Source: Xenorhabdus lircayensis
GTDB lineage: Bacteria > Pseudomonadota > Gammaproteobacteria > Enterobacterales > Enterobacteriaceae
Reading direction: 5' to 3'
NCBI RefSeq assembly: GCF_016306625.1
Contig: NZ_JACOII010000022.1
Location: 1-64,000 of the forward strand
DNA length: 64,000 nt
Below are positions 21,382 to 33,767 of the stretch, in pieces. Numbering within the stretch: the first letter of the stretch is position 1; each line of letters starts with the position of its first letter. Both the position numbers and the translations under genes were made by a program. Below the pieces are notes generated by a model that saw only the letters and a list, made by a program, of their open reading frames with translations, made no database searches and was not told the DNA's origin.

Positions 21382-23817
21382 CTACAAAAGCTGTGACAGG
21401 CGATTTAAATCCGATTGGATGGCTCCCGCGGTGACGTCTCGCCCAGCCCCTGGGCCACGGATCACCAGCGGGTTATCACGATACCAGCGGCTTTCTATCG
21501 CAAATACATTGTCCCCCGGCAGCAATGAGGCCAACGGGTGATCACTGCGTACCGCTTCCACACCAACTTTCGCTTTGCCACTAGCATCAAAACGCGCGAC
21601 ATACCGCAGTACCATGCCCATTTCTCGCGCCGCTTCCAACCGCTGGAGCATTTGCTCATTGATAGCAGCACTGTTCTCGAAGAACTCTTCGATGGAACCG
21701 ATCCGAGCCTCTTCCGGCACCAGTGATTCAACGCGCACTTGGTCAGGCTCTATCTCATAACTGGCTTCGCGAGCCAAAATAATCAGCTTACGCATCACAT
21801 CCTGACCAGAAAGATCAATGCGCGGATCTGGCTCCGTCAATCCCTGTTGCCATGCTTGTTCTACCAAATCACTGAAAGGCACAGAACCATCAAACTGCAG
21901 GAACAGCCACGATAACGTCCCGGAAAAAATTCCACTGATGGACAGAATAGTATCACCGCTTTCCCGCAAGTCCCTGACGGAATGGTTAATTGGCAATCCC
22001 GCACCAACCGTGGCGTTGTACAACCAATGGCGCCCCGTTTTCGCAAAGGCATCGCGGATCATGCGATACGTGTTGCTGTCAGAAGAACCAGCCACTTTGT
22101 TGGCACTGATGACGTGAAAACCATAGCTGGCAAAATCGATATACTCTTTAGCCAATTCTTCACTTGCCGTCACATCCAGCACGACCAGATCGTCATAAGG
22201 ATGCGCCCTCATCCATAAAAACAGTGTGTCGTCTTCATGTTCAGTCGCTTCATCATTAAAGAATGCCAGCGCCCGGCTGGCATCAATACCCTGATAATTC
22301 AGCAAACTCCGGCGGCTATCCACAACCCCTGCCAGAATAAATTCAAAATCACTGCGGGCAGAAATATTCTTCTGTTCACGAGCGAACAGCTCCAGCCAAC
22401 GAGAACCAATGTTCCCTTTGCCAAACAGCACCAAACCGATGCGTTTTTCTGCTCGGAACAGGCTCTGGTGCAATCCCTGAATCACATGCGAAGTCTGATT
22501 CAGGCGCAGCACGGCAACAAGACTGATACCATCTTCTGCATGCCAGATAAATTCAACGGGTTGATCTTTTAGTTGTTGATAGAAACGATGGCTATGTAGC
22601 GGGTTTTTACATACACCCGCTCCCACCAGCGCCACCAACGACAATCCCTCACGCAAGGAAAGTTTTCCGGGTAAAGAAGCATCCTGCAAAACATCAAGAG
22701 CGCTGTTCACAACTTCAGAGGTATAACAAAGCTGTAGCAGGTTACAGTCGGCATGCAGCCCAATTGCCAGCGGCCGAACTTGGGCGCGTTTCAGCAATGA
22801 ATCAATATCCTTGTATATTTGCTTGAAACCATGAGCTGAGGAAACATGTAATTCAATCAGGCAAACATCATCATGACTGGTAACGATTTTCGCTCCCATC
22901 CCTGTCGCCAGCACCCGCTCAATACGGGTAGAACCTTGTTCAGGCTGGTAACTGCAACGCAATTGCAGATCAATATCGCTGATGGAAACAGGCTGCAACG
23001 TACGGGTATGGAGTACAGGTGCCGCCAGACGCGCCAATTCACTGGCTTCATCCAAACGCAGCAACGGCAGTAGGCACGCATCTTTGACTTTACGCGGATC
23101 GGCACTGTAAACGCCCGCCACATCACTCCAAATCGTGACTTTTTTGGCTCCCGCCAATGCGCCAATCTGTGTAGCGGAATAGTCACTGCCATTGCGCCCC
23201 AACAGTACGGTTTCGCCATTTTGGTTACTGGAAATAAAACCGGTAACAACCAAACGCTTATTGGGATTTTGGATCAATAACTGGCTGAGTAAGGGTTGGG
23301 ATAAACTCACATCGACTTGAGGCTGGACAACGCGTTCCGCCCTCAGGAATTGACGTGCATCCAACCATTCACTGGGAATACCTTGATTTTCAAGCACCGC
23401 CGCCATCAAACGTGCAGACCAGATTTCACCATGGCCGACAACTTCTGCATATGTGATATCTGTAACGGGCTTATCCAACAGTGCACTCAATCTTTCCAGA
23501 TCAGCGATAAATTTTGCGATCAGTTCTTCTGCAACTGCCTCAGGCAATAAGCCACGGATCAACTCTTGCTGATAACGCCGCAGCGATTGCTGTATTTGAT
23601 GTGCTGATATCCTGTCACTCTGGCTCAATTTCAGCCAATCAATCAGCTGATTGGTTGTGCTTCCTGCCGCCGATACCACCATCAAATCACCCGGCTGGCT
23701 ATAGTTCGCCATAATATCCGCAACCCGCTGATAGCATTTAACATCGGCCAAGCTGCTGCCGCCAAATTTATGTAACTGGCGGCCAGATTCCGCCCCTGCT
23801 GTTGCCAGTGCACTCAT
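21382..23817 (-). CDS. metL: Bifunctional aspartokinase II / homoserine dehydrogenase II
   Basis: Catalyses the first and third steps from aspartate toward homoserine. The 811 residues comprise an N-terminal aspartokinase (KFGGSSLADV at about 17-26, FISSNQNGETVLLGRNGSD), a central regulatory/linker region, and a C-terminal homoserine dehydrogenase starting at about 460 (LVLFGKGNIG, later ISANKVAGSSD and GAGAGRDVTAGA-type end). It starts 9 bases after metB, so metBL is an operon, expected to be under MetJ control. Confidence 0.96.
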   Translation of the reverse strand: MSALATAGAESGRQLHKFGGSSLADVKCYQRVADIMANYSQPGDLMVVSAAGSTTNQLIDWLKLSQSDRISAHQIQQSLRRYQQELIRGLLPEAVAEELIAKFIADLERLSALLDKPVTDITYAEVVGHGEIWSARLMAAVLENQGIPSEWLDARQFLRAERVVQPQVDVSLSQPLLSQLLIQNPNKRLVVTGFISSNQNGETVLLGRNGSDYSATQIGALAGAKKVTIWSDVAGVYSADPRKVKDACLLPLLRLDEASELARLAAPVLHTRTLQPVSISDIDLQLRCSYQPEQGSTRIERVLATGMGAKIVTSHDDVCLIELHVSSAHGFKQIYKDIDSLLKRAQVRPLAIGLHADCNLLQLCYTSEVVNSALDVLQDASLPGKLSLREGLSLVALVGAGVCKNPLHSHRFYQQLKDQPVEFIWHAEDGISLVAVLRLNQTSHVIQGLHQSLFRAEKRIGLVLFGKGNIGSRWLELFAREQKNISARSDFEFILAGVVDSRRSLLNYQGIDASRALAFFNDEATEHEDDTLFLWMRAHPYDDLVVLDVTASEELAKEYIDFASYGFHVISANKVAGSSDSNTYRMIRDAFAKTGRHWLYNATVGAGLPINHSVRDLRESGDTILSISGIFSGTLSWLFLQFDGSVPFSDLVEQAWQQGLTEPDPRIDLSGQDVMRKLIILAREASYEIEPDQVRVESLVPEEARIGSIEEFFENSAAINEQMLQRLEAAREMGMVLRYVARFDASGKAKVGVEAVRSDHPLASLLPGDNVFAIESRWYRDNPLVIRGPGAGRDVTAGAIQSDLNRLSQLL

Positions 23818-23826
23818 GATTAATGA

Positions 23827-24987
23827 TTACCTCGTTACCGCTGCCTGAAACGCATTGTCCAGATCAGCAATTAAATCCTGACTATCTTCAATTCCTACAG
23901 AGACACGAAGAAGCAAATCCGTAATCCCTGCCTGAGCCCTTGCTTCTGCCGACATTCCCGCGTGTGTCATTGTTGCGGTATGGGAAATCAACGATTCCAC
24001 ACCACCGAGAGATTCAGCCAAAGTAAATAATTTTAACGCAGATAAAAAACGACGCATGGTCTGTTCATCACCATCCAGTTCAAAACTCAGCATCGCCCCA
24101 AATCCCTTTTGTTGTTTAACGGCAATTTCATGCCCCGGATGGTTTTTCAACGCAGGGTAGTAGAGTTTTTTCACTTGTGGCTGCTGTTGCAGGTAATCCA
24201 CGATGGCGGCAGCATTATTCTGTTGGAGCAACACGCGGGCGGATAAAGTACGGATACCCCGCAATAGCAGATAGCTGTCAAAAGCAGCCCCTGTCACGCC
24301 AATATTGTTCGCCCACCACGCCAAATCTTCTGCAATCGCCGGATCTTTGGCGATAATCGCCCCGGCAATCAGATCAGAGTGCCCATTCAAATATTTCGTG
24401 CAGGAATGAACCACTAAATCCGCGCCCAAATCCAGCGGCTTTTGCAGTATAGGACTGAGGAAAGTATTATCCACGATAGTCAGCGCCCCAACGTCATGCG
24501 CCAATCCACAAATATATTGAATATCGACAATCCGCAGCAAAGGATTGCTGGGGGTTTCAATCAGTACCAGTTTGGGGTTTTGTGCCAACGCCTGTTTTAG
24601 AGCCTGATCATCCGCCTGATCAACAAAAATCACATGATATGCACCACGCTTGCTCAGGCTGTCAAACAGACGGTAACTACCGCCATAGCAATCATGGGGA
24701 GCCACTAATAAATCCCCCGGTTTCAGAAACACAGTACACAGCAGATGAATGGCTGACATGCCGCTGCTGGTCATGACTGCCCCTGCCCCACCTTCCAGCT
24801 CTGCCAAAACCTGTTGGACAACATCACGGCCAGGATTGCCACGCCGGGAGTAATCGTGCGTTCTGGGTTCGTTGAAACCAGTAAAGTTGTACGTGCTGGA
24901 AAGATAGATAGGCGGAACTACGCAGCCATATTGTTCATCAATATTTAAACCGCTGTGAACCGCAACTGTCGCTTGCTTGCATTCCAT
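23827..24987 (-). CDS. metB: Cystathionine gamma-synthase
   Basis: PLP enzyme joining O-succinylhomoserine and cysteine to give cystathionine. The 386 residues carry the PLP lysine in HSCTKYLNGHSD (Lys198) and the phosphate/substrate residues of the Cys/Met-metabolism family (SRRGNPGRD, ETPSNPL). It is the first gene of metBL, divergent from metJ across a region with met boxes. Confidence 0.97.
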   Translation of the reverse strand: MECKQATVAVHSGLNIDEQYGCVVPPIYLSSTYNFTGFNEPRTHDYSRRGNPGRDVVQQVLAELEGGAGAVMTSSGMSAIHLLCTVFLKPGDLLVAPHDCYGGSYRLFDSLSKRGAYHVIFVDQADDQALKQALAQNPKLVLIETPSNPLLRIVDIQYICGLAHDVGALTIVDNTFLSPILQKPLDLGADLVVHSCTKYLNGHSDLIAGAIIAKDPAIAEDLAWWANNIGVTGAAFDSYLLLRGIRTLSARVLLQQNNAAAIVDYLQQQPQVKKLYYPALKNHPGHEIAVKQQKGFGAMLSFELDGDEQTMRRFLSALKLFTLAESLGGVESLISHTATMTHAGMSAEARAQAGITDLLLRVSVGIEDSQDLIADLDNAFQAAVTR

Positions 24988-25036
24988 AAACTTTACCCAT
25001 CATCGTTATTATTGGTGTCACGCAAGAATAACGACT

Positions 25037-25068
25037 GACGAGATAGACGTCAATACATCTAGACATCC
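25037..25068. promoter_or_regulatory. MetJ operator between metB and metJ
   Basis: Tandem 8-bp met-box-like units run AGACGTCA (25045-25052), ATACATCT and AGACATCC (to 25068), with a weaker fourth unit GACGAGAT just before. AGACGTCA differs from the consensus in only one base. The array lies about 50 bases from the metB start and would also reach metJ, giving autoregulation. Confidence 0.82.
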
Positions 25069-25292
25069 AAAATAATTTGCGGTTTAATACCACGGTTTAA
25101 TACTACAATTCGACGATTACTCTTATGCTTTATATTTCTTCTAGTTATATTTTATAAATTCGTGCAACTAGAGCGATATAGTCAATAAGCGAATTATGCT
25201 AGACTACCGTATTACCGACATGAAAACAGATCAGGAATATCCCCCAGTTTCTGATTTTAATTACTTGATTTAAAAACTATTTAAGGTATCTC

Positions 25293-25610
25293 ATGGCTGA
25301 GTGGAATGGTGAGTATGTCAGCCCTTATGCTGAACATGGCAAAAAAAGTGAACAGGTCAAAAAAATTACGGTTTCAATCCCGTTAAAGGTCTTGAAGATC
25401 CTGACTGATGAACGTACCCGTCGTCAGGTGAACAATCTGCGTCATGCAACAAATAGCGAATTGCTGTGTGAAGCTTTTCTCCATGCGTTCACTGGACAAC
25501 CTCTGCCTAATGATAATGATTTGCGCAAAGAACGTCATGATGAAATCCCAGAAGCCGCGAAAATCATGATGCGTGAGCTCGGTATCGATCCTGAAACATG
25601 GGAATATTGA
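25293..25610 (+). CDS. metJ: Methionine repressor MetJ
   Basis: The 105-residue ribbon-helix-helix repressor uses S-adenosylmethionine as co-repressor. The DNA-contacting strand [20 protein letters not shown] and the helical [20 protein letters not shown] match E. coli MetJ almost exactly. It is divergent from metBL; operators are visible here and upstream of metF. Confidence 0.98.
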   Translation: MAEWNGEYVSPYAEHGKKSEQVKKITVSIPLKVLKILTDERTRRQVNNLRHATNSELLCEAFLHAFTGQPLPNDNDLRKERHDEIPEAAKIMMRELGIDPETWEY

Positions 25611-25614
25611 TAAC

Positions 25615-25652
25615 AAAAACGCCCGATGCAAAACATCGGGCGTTTTTGTTTC
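25615..25652. terminator. Bidirectional terminator between metJ and rpmE
   Basis: A perfect stem CGCCCGATG (25621-25629) / CATCGGGCG (25635-25643) has an A-run before it and a T-run after it. It lies between the convergent metJ and rpmE genes. Confidence 0.92.
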
Positions 25653-25692
25653 AACTATCCTGCCTGTACTGATTACAGGCAGATAAAAGTCA

Positions 25693-25908
25693 TTACTTCT
25701 GAGCACCTGGAACGCTGAAACGTTTGTTAAAGCGATCAACACGACCACCAGTCGCAACGTCACGCTGCTTACCAGTATAGAACGGGTGGCATGCACCACA
25801 AACGTCCAGATTCAGGTTGTGACCACAGGTAGAGTTGATTTTGATAACATTACCGCAAGAGCAAGATGCAGTAACTTCTTCGTACTTAGGATGGATACCT
25901 TCTTTCAT
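25693..25908 (-). CDS. rpmE: 50S ribosomal protein L31 (zinc form)
   Basis: The 71 residues are a near match to E. coli L31. All four zinc-site cysteines are present (Cys16, Cys18, Cys37, Cys40), so this is the C+ zinc-containing paralogue, not the YkgM-type replacement. It is a single gene on the minus strand between metJ and priA. Confidence 0.98.
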   Translation of the reverse strand: MKEGIHPKYEEVTASCSCGNVIKINSTCGHNLNLDVCGACHPFYTGKQRDVATGGRVDRFNKRFSVPGAQK

Positions 25909-26105
25909 GGGAAACCTCTGTTAAGGCCGTGTCGCTATCCAGCCTTGTTGCCGCCAGACACCACACGTCGTGTTGATAAAAATAAGTATCGGTAATTTCT
26001 ATACCAAAGGCGGCGGATCATACAGAATATCGGTTTATTGCGCAATGAAATCTACTGATTTGCTATGATATCCTTATGCTATATGTTTTTTCATCTGGTC
26101 ATTAA

Positions 26106-28322
<2,217 letters not shown>

Positions 28323-28636
28323 TAACAGAGAACCGTTAACCAATAACAGAAATAGAAAATGGCTCATCGTCGCAAAGCAACAAAATTAGACAGAACATCT
28401 TTAGAAAAAGAGAGACAATTATTTCCTTAATTTGCGAAGTATCTCTAAGAAATGATGCATATCACACTTTTCATGCAAACAAAGTAACGGGTTGATCTGT
28501 TAATCAGTTTAAAATGAAATTATTAATATGACTGTAGAAAACGATCCTCCAGCGCTTTCTTCTCAGAAATGACTGGCATTTTTTTAGCAACCGGAGAGCA
28601 ATCGTTTCGCTGCCTGTAGAAATTGAGGAGTGAGCT
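28323..28636 (+). other. priA-cytR intergenic region, possible CRP site
   Basis: This 314-base stretch has no convincing gene. A 23-codon basic frame (28359-28430) follows priA but has no clear ribosome-binding site. At 28451-28466, AATGATGCATATCACA has one perfect CRP half-site (TCACA) and one poor half. In E. coli the cytR promoter is CRP/CytR controlled, so this is the best candidate site. Confidence 0.35.
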
Positions 28637-29662
28637 ATGGAAAAAAAGAATTGCACGTTGGCAACCATGAAAGATGTAGCCAAAGTGGCTGGCGTTTCTA
28701 CCGCAACTGTATCAAGAACACTTATGAATCCTGACAAGGTTTCTATCCGTACGCGCCAGAAAGTTGAGAATGCCATATTGGAAGTTGGTTACTATCCCCA
28801 CAACCTTGCCAAAAATTTACGCCGCAATGAATCCAGAACGATCTTGGTTATCGTTCCCAATATCAGCGACCCTTTCTTTAACGAAGTCATTCGAGGCATT
28901 GAAGAAACCGCAGCAGAGCATGGTTACTTGATTCTGATTGGCGACTGCAAGCATCAGCAACAACAGGAGCATGCATTTATCAACCTTCTGATCACCAAAC
29001 GCATTGATGGTATGGTGCTGCTGGGCTCCAATATCCCTTTCGATGTTTCCAAGGAAGAACAGAAAAACCTGCCACCTATGGTCATGGCCAATGAATTCGC
29101 ACCGGAGCTGGAACTGCCTACTGTCCATATTGACAACCTGACAGCCGCTTTCAATGCCACCCATCATTTGCAGAAACTGGGACACAAACGCATCGCCTGT
29201 ATTACAGGGCCGGAGAGCATGCCACTGTGCCACTACCGATTGCAAGGTTACATTCAGGCATTGCGACGTACAGGGGAAGAAATTCGCGAAGAGTATATTG
29301 TCCGCGGAGATTTCACCCATGAAAGCGGAGCCACATTGGTGGAAACTCTGCTTACCCTGCCAGAACCTCCGAGTGCGATTTTCTGCCATAGTGATGTCAT
29401 GGCTATGGGCGTAATGTGGCAAGCTAAAAAAATGGGATTACAATTACCAGAAGATCTCTCTGTTGTTGGTTTCGATGATCTAAATCTGGCTCAATACAGC
29501 GAACCCGCCCTAACCACGGTGGAACAGCCCCGTTATAAGATTGGACATCATTCCATACTTTTGTTGCTGGAGCAGCTTCAGGGCCGCTTGGTTTCCAAAG
29601 GTTCAAGATTATTGGATGCAGAATTGATCATTCGTGCGAGTACTTGTTCGCCTAAAAGCTAG
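28637..29662 (+). CDS. cytR: LacI-family repressor CytR
   Basis: Represses nucleoside uptake and catabolism genes together with CRP; relieved by cytidine. The 341 residues have a LacI helix-turn-helix (MKDVAKVAGVSTATVSRTL, about 11-29) and a periplasmic-binding-protein core (NISDPFFNEVIRGIE, VVGFDDLNLAQYSEPALTTV). The ATG is preceded by a GAGGAG-type ribosome-binding site. The priA-cytR-ftsN-hslVU order is that of E. coli. Confidence 0.95.
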   Translation: MEKKNCTLATMKDVAKVAGVSTATVSRTLMNPDKVSIRTRQKVENAILEVGYYPHNLAKNLRRNESRTILVIVPNISDPFFNEVIRGIEETAAEHGYLILIGDCKHQQQQEHAFINLLITKRIDGMVLLGSNIPFDVSKEEQKNLPPMVMANEFAPELELPTVHIDNLTAAFNATHHLQKLGHKRIACITGPESMPLCHYRLQGYIQALRRTGEEIREEYIVRGDFTHESGATLVETLLTLPEPPSAIFCHSDVMAMGVMWQAKKMGLQLPEDLSVVGFDDLNLAQYSEPALTTVEQPRYKIGHHSILLLLEQLQGRLVSKGSRLLDAELIIRASTCSPKS

Positions 29663-29733
29663 GCAAATAACTACAGCTTAAGTAACATTAGTTATCTATT
29701 CCTTAATTTTTAAATAACTCAGCGAATTAAACA

Positions 29734-30555
29734 GTGGCACAACGAGATTATGTGAGTCGCGGGCGTAGCAATCCCCGTCGGAAAGGTACTGGTAAGAAAA
29801 AAAATCAGGATCAAGGATTACCCAAAACTACATTAGCCGTTGCCGTGGCCTTGGTGGTCATATTTATTGGTGGCCTTTATTTCATCGCACACAACAAGAA
29901 AGAAAGTGTACAAGATGAGCCACAACCAACCCACCAAACCAAGGGGCATGGCCTGCCGCCAAAACCGGAAGAACGCTGGAGTTACATCAAAGAATTGGAA
30001 AATCGTCCTGTTAATGAGTCTTCGATACAGGAACCCACTGCGACATTGAATCAACCGTTAAACCATGTAAACCCGTTAACGCCAGAGCAGAAGCAGTTAC
30101 TCGAACAGATGCAGTCAGACATGCGTCAGCCACCTATTTCATTAAAAGAAGTGCCTTATAACAGTGAACCCGTTCCGCGTTCACGCGTGGTGATCAATCC
30201 CCCTGCGCAACAATCTACACAACAACAATATTCACAAGAACAAAAGCCAGCAATTGTGCAGGAGAGCAAACCACCAGCCGCCTCCCCGGATTCCAGTGAA
30301 ATCAGCAAATCAAAGCCTGAAACAAACGCATCTAAATTGATGCTACAATGTGGCTCTTTCCGAACGATAAAGCAGGCTGAATCCGTCCGTGCCAACCTTG
30401 CATTCGCAGGTATTGAAAGTCAGATTACCACGAAAGACAATTGGAACCGTGTTGTACTGGGCCCTTATAAAAATAAATCCGGCGCTGAAGAAATGAGCGA
30501 CCGTGTTGCAGGTGCAGGTGTGTCCGGCTGTATTCTCCGCCCTATCGGGGGTTGA
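29734..30555 (+). CDS. ftsN: Cell division protein FtsN
   Basis: Late divisome protein that triggers septal peptidoglycan synthesis. The 273 residues comprise a basic cytoplasmic tail with the FtsA-binding MAQRDYV start, one transmembrane segment (about 31-52), a long Pro/Gln-rich periplasmic linker, and a C-terminal SPOR domain (about 198-272) with LMLQCGSF and GPYKNKSGAEEM. Two cysteines in the SPOR domain match the E. coli pair. It starts with GTG. The stop codon overlaps the hslVU heat-shock promoter. Confidence 0.96.
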   Translation: MAQRDYVSRGRSNPRRKGTGKKKNQDQGLPKTTLAVAVALVVIFIGGLYFIAHNKKESVQDEPQPTHQTKGHGLPPKPEERWSYIKELENRPVNESSIQEPTATLNQPLNHVNPLTPEQKQLLEQMQSDMRQPPISLKEVPYNSEPVPRSRVVINPPAQQSTQQQYSQEQKPAIVQESKPPAASPDSSEISKSKPETNASKLMLQCGSFRTIKQAESVRANLAFAGIESQITTKDNWNRVVLGPYKNKSGAEEMSDRVAGAGVSGCILRPIGG

Positions 30556-30578
30556 AAAATCAGAAAATTCCCCCATCT
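30551..30578 (+). promoter_or_regulatory. Sigma-32 heat-shock promoter of hslVU
   Basis: GTTGAAA (30551-30557) and CCCCATCT (30571-30578) are separated by 13 bases, an excellent match to the sigma-32 consensus CTTGAAA-N(13-15)-CCCCATNT. The -35 element contains the ftsN stop codon. Confidence 0.85.
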
Positions 30579-30594
30579 TAATCGCTAATAACAT

Positions 30595-30660
30595 ACACGC
30601 GGTGCTTTTATCAGCAGGGCCACAGGCAGTTGCAAGATAACAAACCAACGCGCCGTGTGT
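30595..30660 (+). promoter_or_regulatory. Stem-loop in the hslVU 5' untranslated leader
   Basis: ACACGCGGTGC (30595-30605) can pair over 11 bp, including GU pairs, with GCGCCGTGTGT (30650-30660), enclosing 44 bases. It begins about 17 bases past the sigma-32 -10 element and ends 33 bases before hslV. The E. coli hslVU leader is also known to hold an inverted repeat linked to message stability, so this looks like its equivalent. Confidence 0.6.
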
Positions 30661-30693
30661 ACCATCTTCTATTTTGTAACCAGAGGCTAACTC

Positions 30694-31224
30694 GTGACTA
30701 CAATCGTAAGTGTTCGCCGTAATGGCAAAGTCGTCATCGGTGGTGATGGACAAGCAACAATGGGTCATACCGTCATGAAAGGCAATGTCCGCAAAGTACG
30801 CCGCCTTTACAATGACAAAGTCATCGCGGGTTTTGCCGGCGGTACTGCTGATGCTTTCACGCTGTTCGAGCTGTTTGAACGAAAACTCGAAATGCATCAG
30901 GGGCACCTGACCAAAGCGGCCGTTGAACTAGCCAAAGACTGGCGAACGGATCGCATGCTGCGCAAGCTGGAAGCCCTGCTTGCGGTCGCAGATGAAAATG
31001 CGTCTCTGATTATTACAGGTAACGGTGATGTGATTCAGCCAGAGAATGATCTTATCGCCATTGGTTCCGGTGGCCCATATGCACAGGCCGCAGCCCGCGC
31101 GATGCTGGAAACAACCGAACTCGGCGCCAGGGAAATCGCAGAACGCGCCCTGTCTATCGCTGGCGATATCTGCATCTACACCAACCATAATCACAACTTC
31201 GAAGAACTCCCTTCGAAAGCGTAA
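30694..31224 (+). CDS. hslV: ATP-dependent protease proteolytic subunit HslV
   Basis: Threonine peptidase of the two-subunit HslUV protease. The 176 residues start with GTG; after removal of fMet the catalytic Thr1 is exposed (TTIVSVRR). The family sequence [14 protein letters not shown] and the Gly-rich [13 protein letters not shown] are intact. It lies 11 bases upstream of hslU in one operon from the heat-shock promoter. Confidence 0.98.
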   Translation: MTTIVSVRRNGKVVIGGDGQATMGHTVMKGNVRKVRRLYNDKVIAGFAGGTADAFTLFELFERKLEMHQGHLTKAAVELAKDWRTDRMLRKLEALLAVADENASLIITGNGDVIQPENDLIAIGSGGPYAQAAARAMLETTELGAREIAERALSIAGDICIYTNHNHNFEELPSKA

Positions 31225-31235
31225 GGATAGATAGT

Positions 31236-32567
31236 ATGTCTGAAATGACTCCTCGCGAAATTGTCAGCGAACTCGACAATCACATTATCGGTCAGGATAA
31301 AGCAAAACGTGCTGTTGCTATTGCCCTGCGTAACCGCTGGCGCCGTATGCAGTTAGATGAAACACTGCGCCATGAAGTCACCCCCAAAAATATTTTGATG
31401 ATAGGCCCAACTGGTGTCGGTAAAACCGAAATCGCCCGTCGTCTGGCAAAATTGGCCAATGCTCCCTTTATCAAGGTTGAAGCCACTAAATTCACCGAAG
31501 TCGGTTATGTCGGTAAAGAAGTCGATTCCATTATCCGTGATCTGACTGATGCTGCGGTGAAAATGGTGCGTCTACAATCCATTGAGAAAAACCGCTATCG
31601 TGCCGAAGAGCTGGCAGAAGAGCGTATTCTGGATGTCCTGCTGCCACCAGCGAAAAATAACTGGGGACAGGCAGAAGCGCAGTCAGAGCCATCTTCAACT
31701 CGTCAAGCATTCCGCAAAAAACTGCGTGAAGGCCAGTTAGACGACAAAGAAATTGAAATCGAAGTTTCAGCCGCTCCAGTTGGCGTTGAAATCATGGCAC
31801 CTCCGGGCATGGAAGAGATGACCAATCAGTTGCAATCCATGTTCCAAAATCTGGCAGGGCAGCGTCAAAAAAGCCGTAAGATGAAAATCAAAGACGCATT
31901 CAAGCTGCTGGTAGAAGAAGAAGCCGCAAAACTGGTTAATCCTGAAGAATTGAAACAACAGGCGATTGATGCAGTTGAACAGCACGGCATCGTCTTTATC
32001 GATGAGATCGATAAAATCTGTAAACGCGGTCAGACTTCCGGCCCAGATGTTTCCCGTGAAGGTGTGCAGCGCGATCTGCTGCCATTGGTAGAAGGCTGTA
32101 CGGTTTCCACCAAACACGGCATGGTCAAAACCGATCACATTCTGTTCATCGCTTCCGGCGCATTCCAGGTTTCCAGCCCTTCTGACTTGATTCCTGAGCT
32201 TCAGGGCCGTTTGCCAATCCGCGTTGAACTGCAAGCGCTGACGACTGAAGACTTTGAACGTATTCTGACTGAACCTAATGCTTCACTGACTGAACAGTAC
32301 AAGGCCCTGATGGCAACCGAAGGCATGGGTATCGAATTCACGGCTGACGGTATCCGCAAACTTGCGGAAGCGGCATGGAAAGTGAATGAAACGACTGAAA
32401 ACATCGGTGCCCGTCGTCTGCATACTGTGCTTGAACGCATGATGGAAGACATCTCTTTCGACGCTAGCGAGAGCCAGGGGCAAGAGGTTGAAATTAATGC
32501 CGATTACGTCAAAGAGCACTTGGATGAGCTGGTTGCGGATGAAGATCTGAGCAGATTTATTTTATAA
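31236..32567 (+). CDS. hslU: HslU unfoldase ATPase
   Basis: AAA+ ATPase that unfolds substrates and feeds HslV. The 443 residues contain Walker [18 protein letters not shown] (about 57-73), pore loop GYVGKE (about 91-96), an I-domain (about 110-240), Walker [11 protein letters not shown], and a C-terminal end (DLSRFIL) that inserts into HslV. Confidence 0.98.
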   Translation: MSEMTPREIVSELDNHIIGQDKAKRAVAIALRNRWRRMQLDETLRHEVTPKNILMIGPTGVGKTEIARRLAKLANAPFIKVEATKFTEVGYVGKEVDSIIRDLTDAAVKMVRLQSIEKNRYRAEELAEERILDVLLPPAKNNWGQAEAQSEPSSTRQAFRKKLREGQLDDKEIEIEVSAAPVGVEIMAPPGMEEMTNQLQSMFQNLAGQRQKSRKMKIKDAFKLLVEEEAAKLVNPEELKQQAIDAVEQHGIVFIDEIDKICKRGQTSGPDVSREGVQRDLLPLVEGCTVSTKHGMVKTDHILFIASGAFQVSSPSDLIPELQGRLPIRVELQALTTEDFERILTEPNASLTEQYKALMATEGMGIEFTADGIRKLAEAAWKVNETTENIGARRLHTVLERMMEDISFDASESQGQEVEINADYVKEHLDELVADEDLSRFIL

Positions 32568-32653
32568 TCGGTAACATTGGCCTTAGTCGCCAGACTTATT
32601 CACGATAACGCGACTAAACGCAAATATAACGTGAAAAAAACGAAAAATAGTAA

Positions 32654-32680
32654 AAATGGGAGGCTTTTGGCCTCCCATTT
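32654..32680 (+). terminator. Terminator after hslVU
   Basis: A perfect 11-bp stem AAATGGGAGGC (32654-32664) / GCCTCCCATTT (32670-32680) with loop TTTTG lies 87 bases after hslU. Confidence 0.85.
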
Positions 32681-32740
32681 CACTATTTTCGATGATATAA
32701 AATTGATCACACCAAACACCTAGTGACAAATAGGGACAAT

Positions 32741-33658
32741 ATGAGCTCAACAACGTCTATCAGTCAGACACAGGCATGGCTGGAAAGCTTGCGCCCCAAA
32801 ACACTCCCACTGGCCATAGCTGCCGTCGTGACTGGTTCAGCCCTTGCATCATGGACAGGGCATTTCAAGTGGCCTGTGGCGTTGCTGGCGTTATTAACCG
32901 CAGCCATGCTGCAAATTCTTTCCAACCTCGCCAATGATTATGGTGATGTCGCCAAAGGCAGCGATACAGAAAAACGTATTGGCCCAATGCGCGGCATGCA
33001 AAAAGGCCTGATTACAGCAAAACAGATGAAAAATGCGTTGAAGATCACTGTGCTGCTCTCTTGTCTATCAGGAATTTCCCTCATCACCGTCGCCTGCAAT
33101 AGTCCAAGCGATATTATCGGTTTCTTGGTTCTGGGATTACTGGCAATCGTCGCTGCTATCACGTATACGGTGGGAACCCGACCTTATGGCTATATAGGAC
33201 TGGGCGATATTTCCGTCCTGATTTTCTTTGGCTGGTTGAGTGTTCTTGGTACTTACTATCTGCAAGCCAGTACTTTTACCCTAAGTACCGTTCTGCCTGC
33301 CACTGCCTGTGGTTTACTCTCCGTGGCAGTGTTGAATATTAATAACCTGCGCGATATCGAAAGTGATCGTCAAAACGGAAAAAATACGCTGGCGGTCAGA
33401 TTGGGAGGCAAAAAAGCTCGTTATTACCATGCTACCCTGCTAATAAGTGCTATGCTTTGTCTTGTCGCTTTTACACTCCTGTATCTGAATGGCTGGTTTA
33501 GCTGGTTATTTCTGCTCGCCTTTCCCCTGCTATTGAAACATATGTTGCAAGTACTGCACGATCCGACACCTGAAGGTATGCGACCCAAGCTGGTACAAAT
33601 GGTAAAAGCAGCGTTATTGACCAATGTGCTGTTTTCCGTTGGATTGATACTTAATTAA
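32741..33658 (+). CDS. menA: 1,4-dihydroxy-2-naphthoate octaprenyltransferase
   Basis: Membrane UbiA-family prenyltransferase making demethylmenaquinone. The 305 residues give 8-9 membrane segments. The Asp-rich prenyl-diphosphate site is NDYGDVAKGSD (about 66-76), with a second acidic motif NLRDIESDRQNGKNTL. I chose ATG 32741 (MSSTTSISQTQAWLESLRPKT) because of the AGGGA just upstream; a GTG at 32723 would add six residues. Confidence 0.95.
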   Translation: MSSTTSISQTQAWLESLRPKTLPLAIAAVVTGSALASWTGHFKWPVALLALLTAAMLQILSNLANDYGDVAKGSDTEKRIGPMRGMQKGLITAKQMKNALKITVLLSCLSGISLITVACNSPSDIIGFLVLGLLAIVAAITYTVGTRPYGYIGLGDISVLIFFGWLSVLGTYYLQASTFTLSTVLPATACGLLSVAVLNINNLRDIESDRQNGKNTLAVRLGGKKARYYHATLLISAMLCLVAFTLLYLNGWFSWLFLLAFPLLLKHMLQVLHDPTPEGMRPKLVQMVKAALLTNVLFSVGLILN

Positions 33659-33767
33659 GCGAGTAGATACCAATTTTGCCCATAAGTTTTAAGATTGATG
33701 ATTTTGCCAACATTAACCTTAAAAGGATATACTGTCCGTTCCTTGCATAAACCTAGACGTAAATCCC

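Noticed and set aside
28504-28776. Minus-strand 90-codon frame upstream of cytR
   Set aside because: It overlaps the cytR start on the opposite strand and shows no family resemblance.
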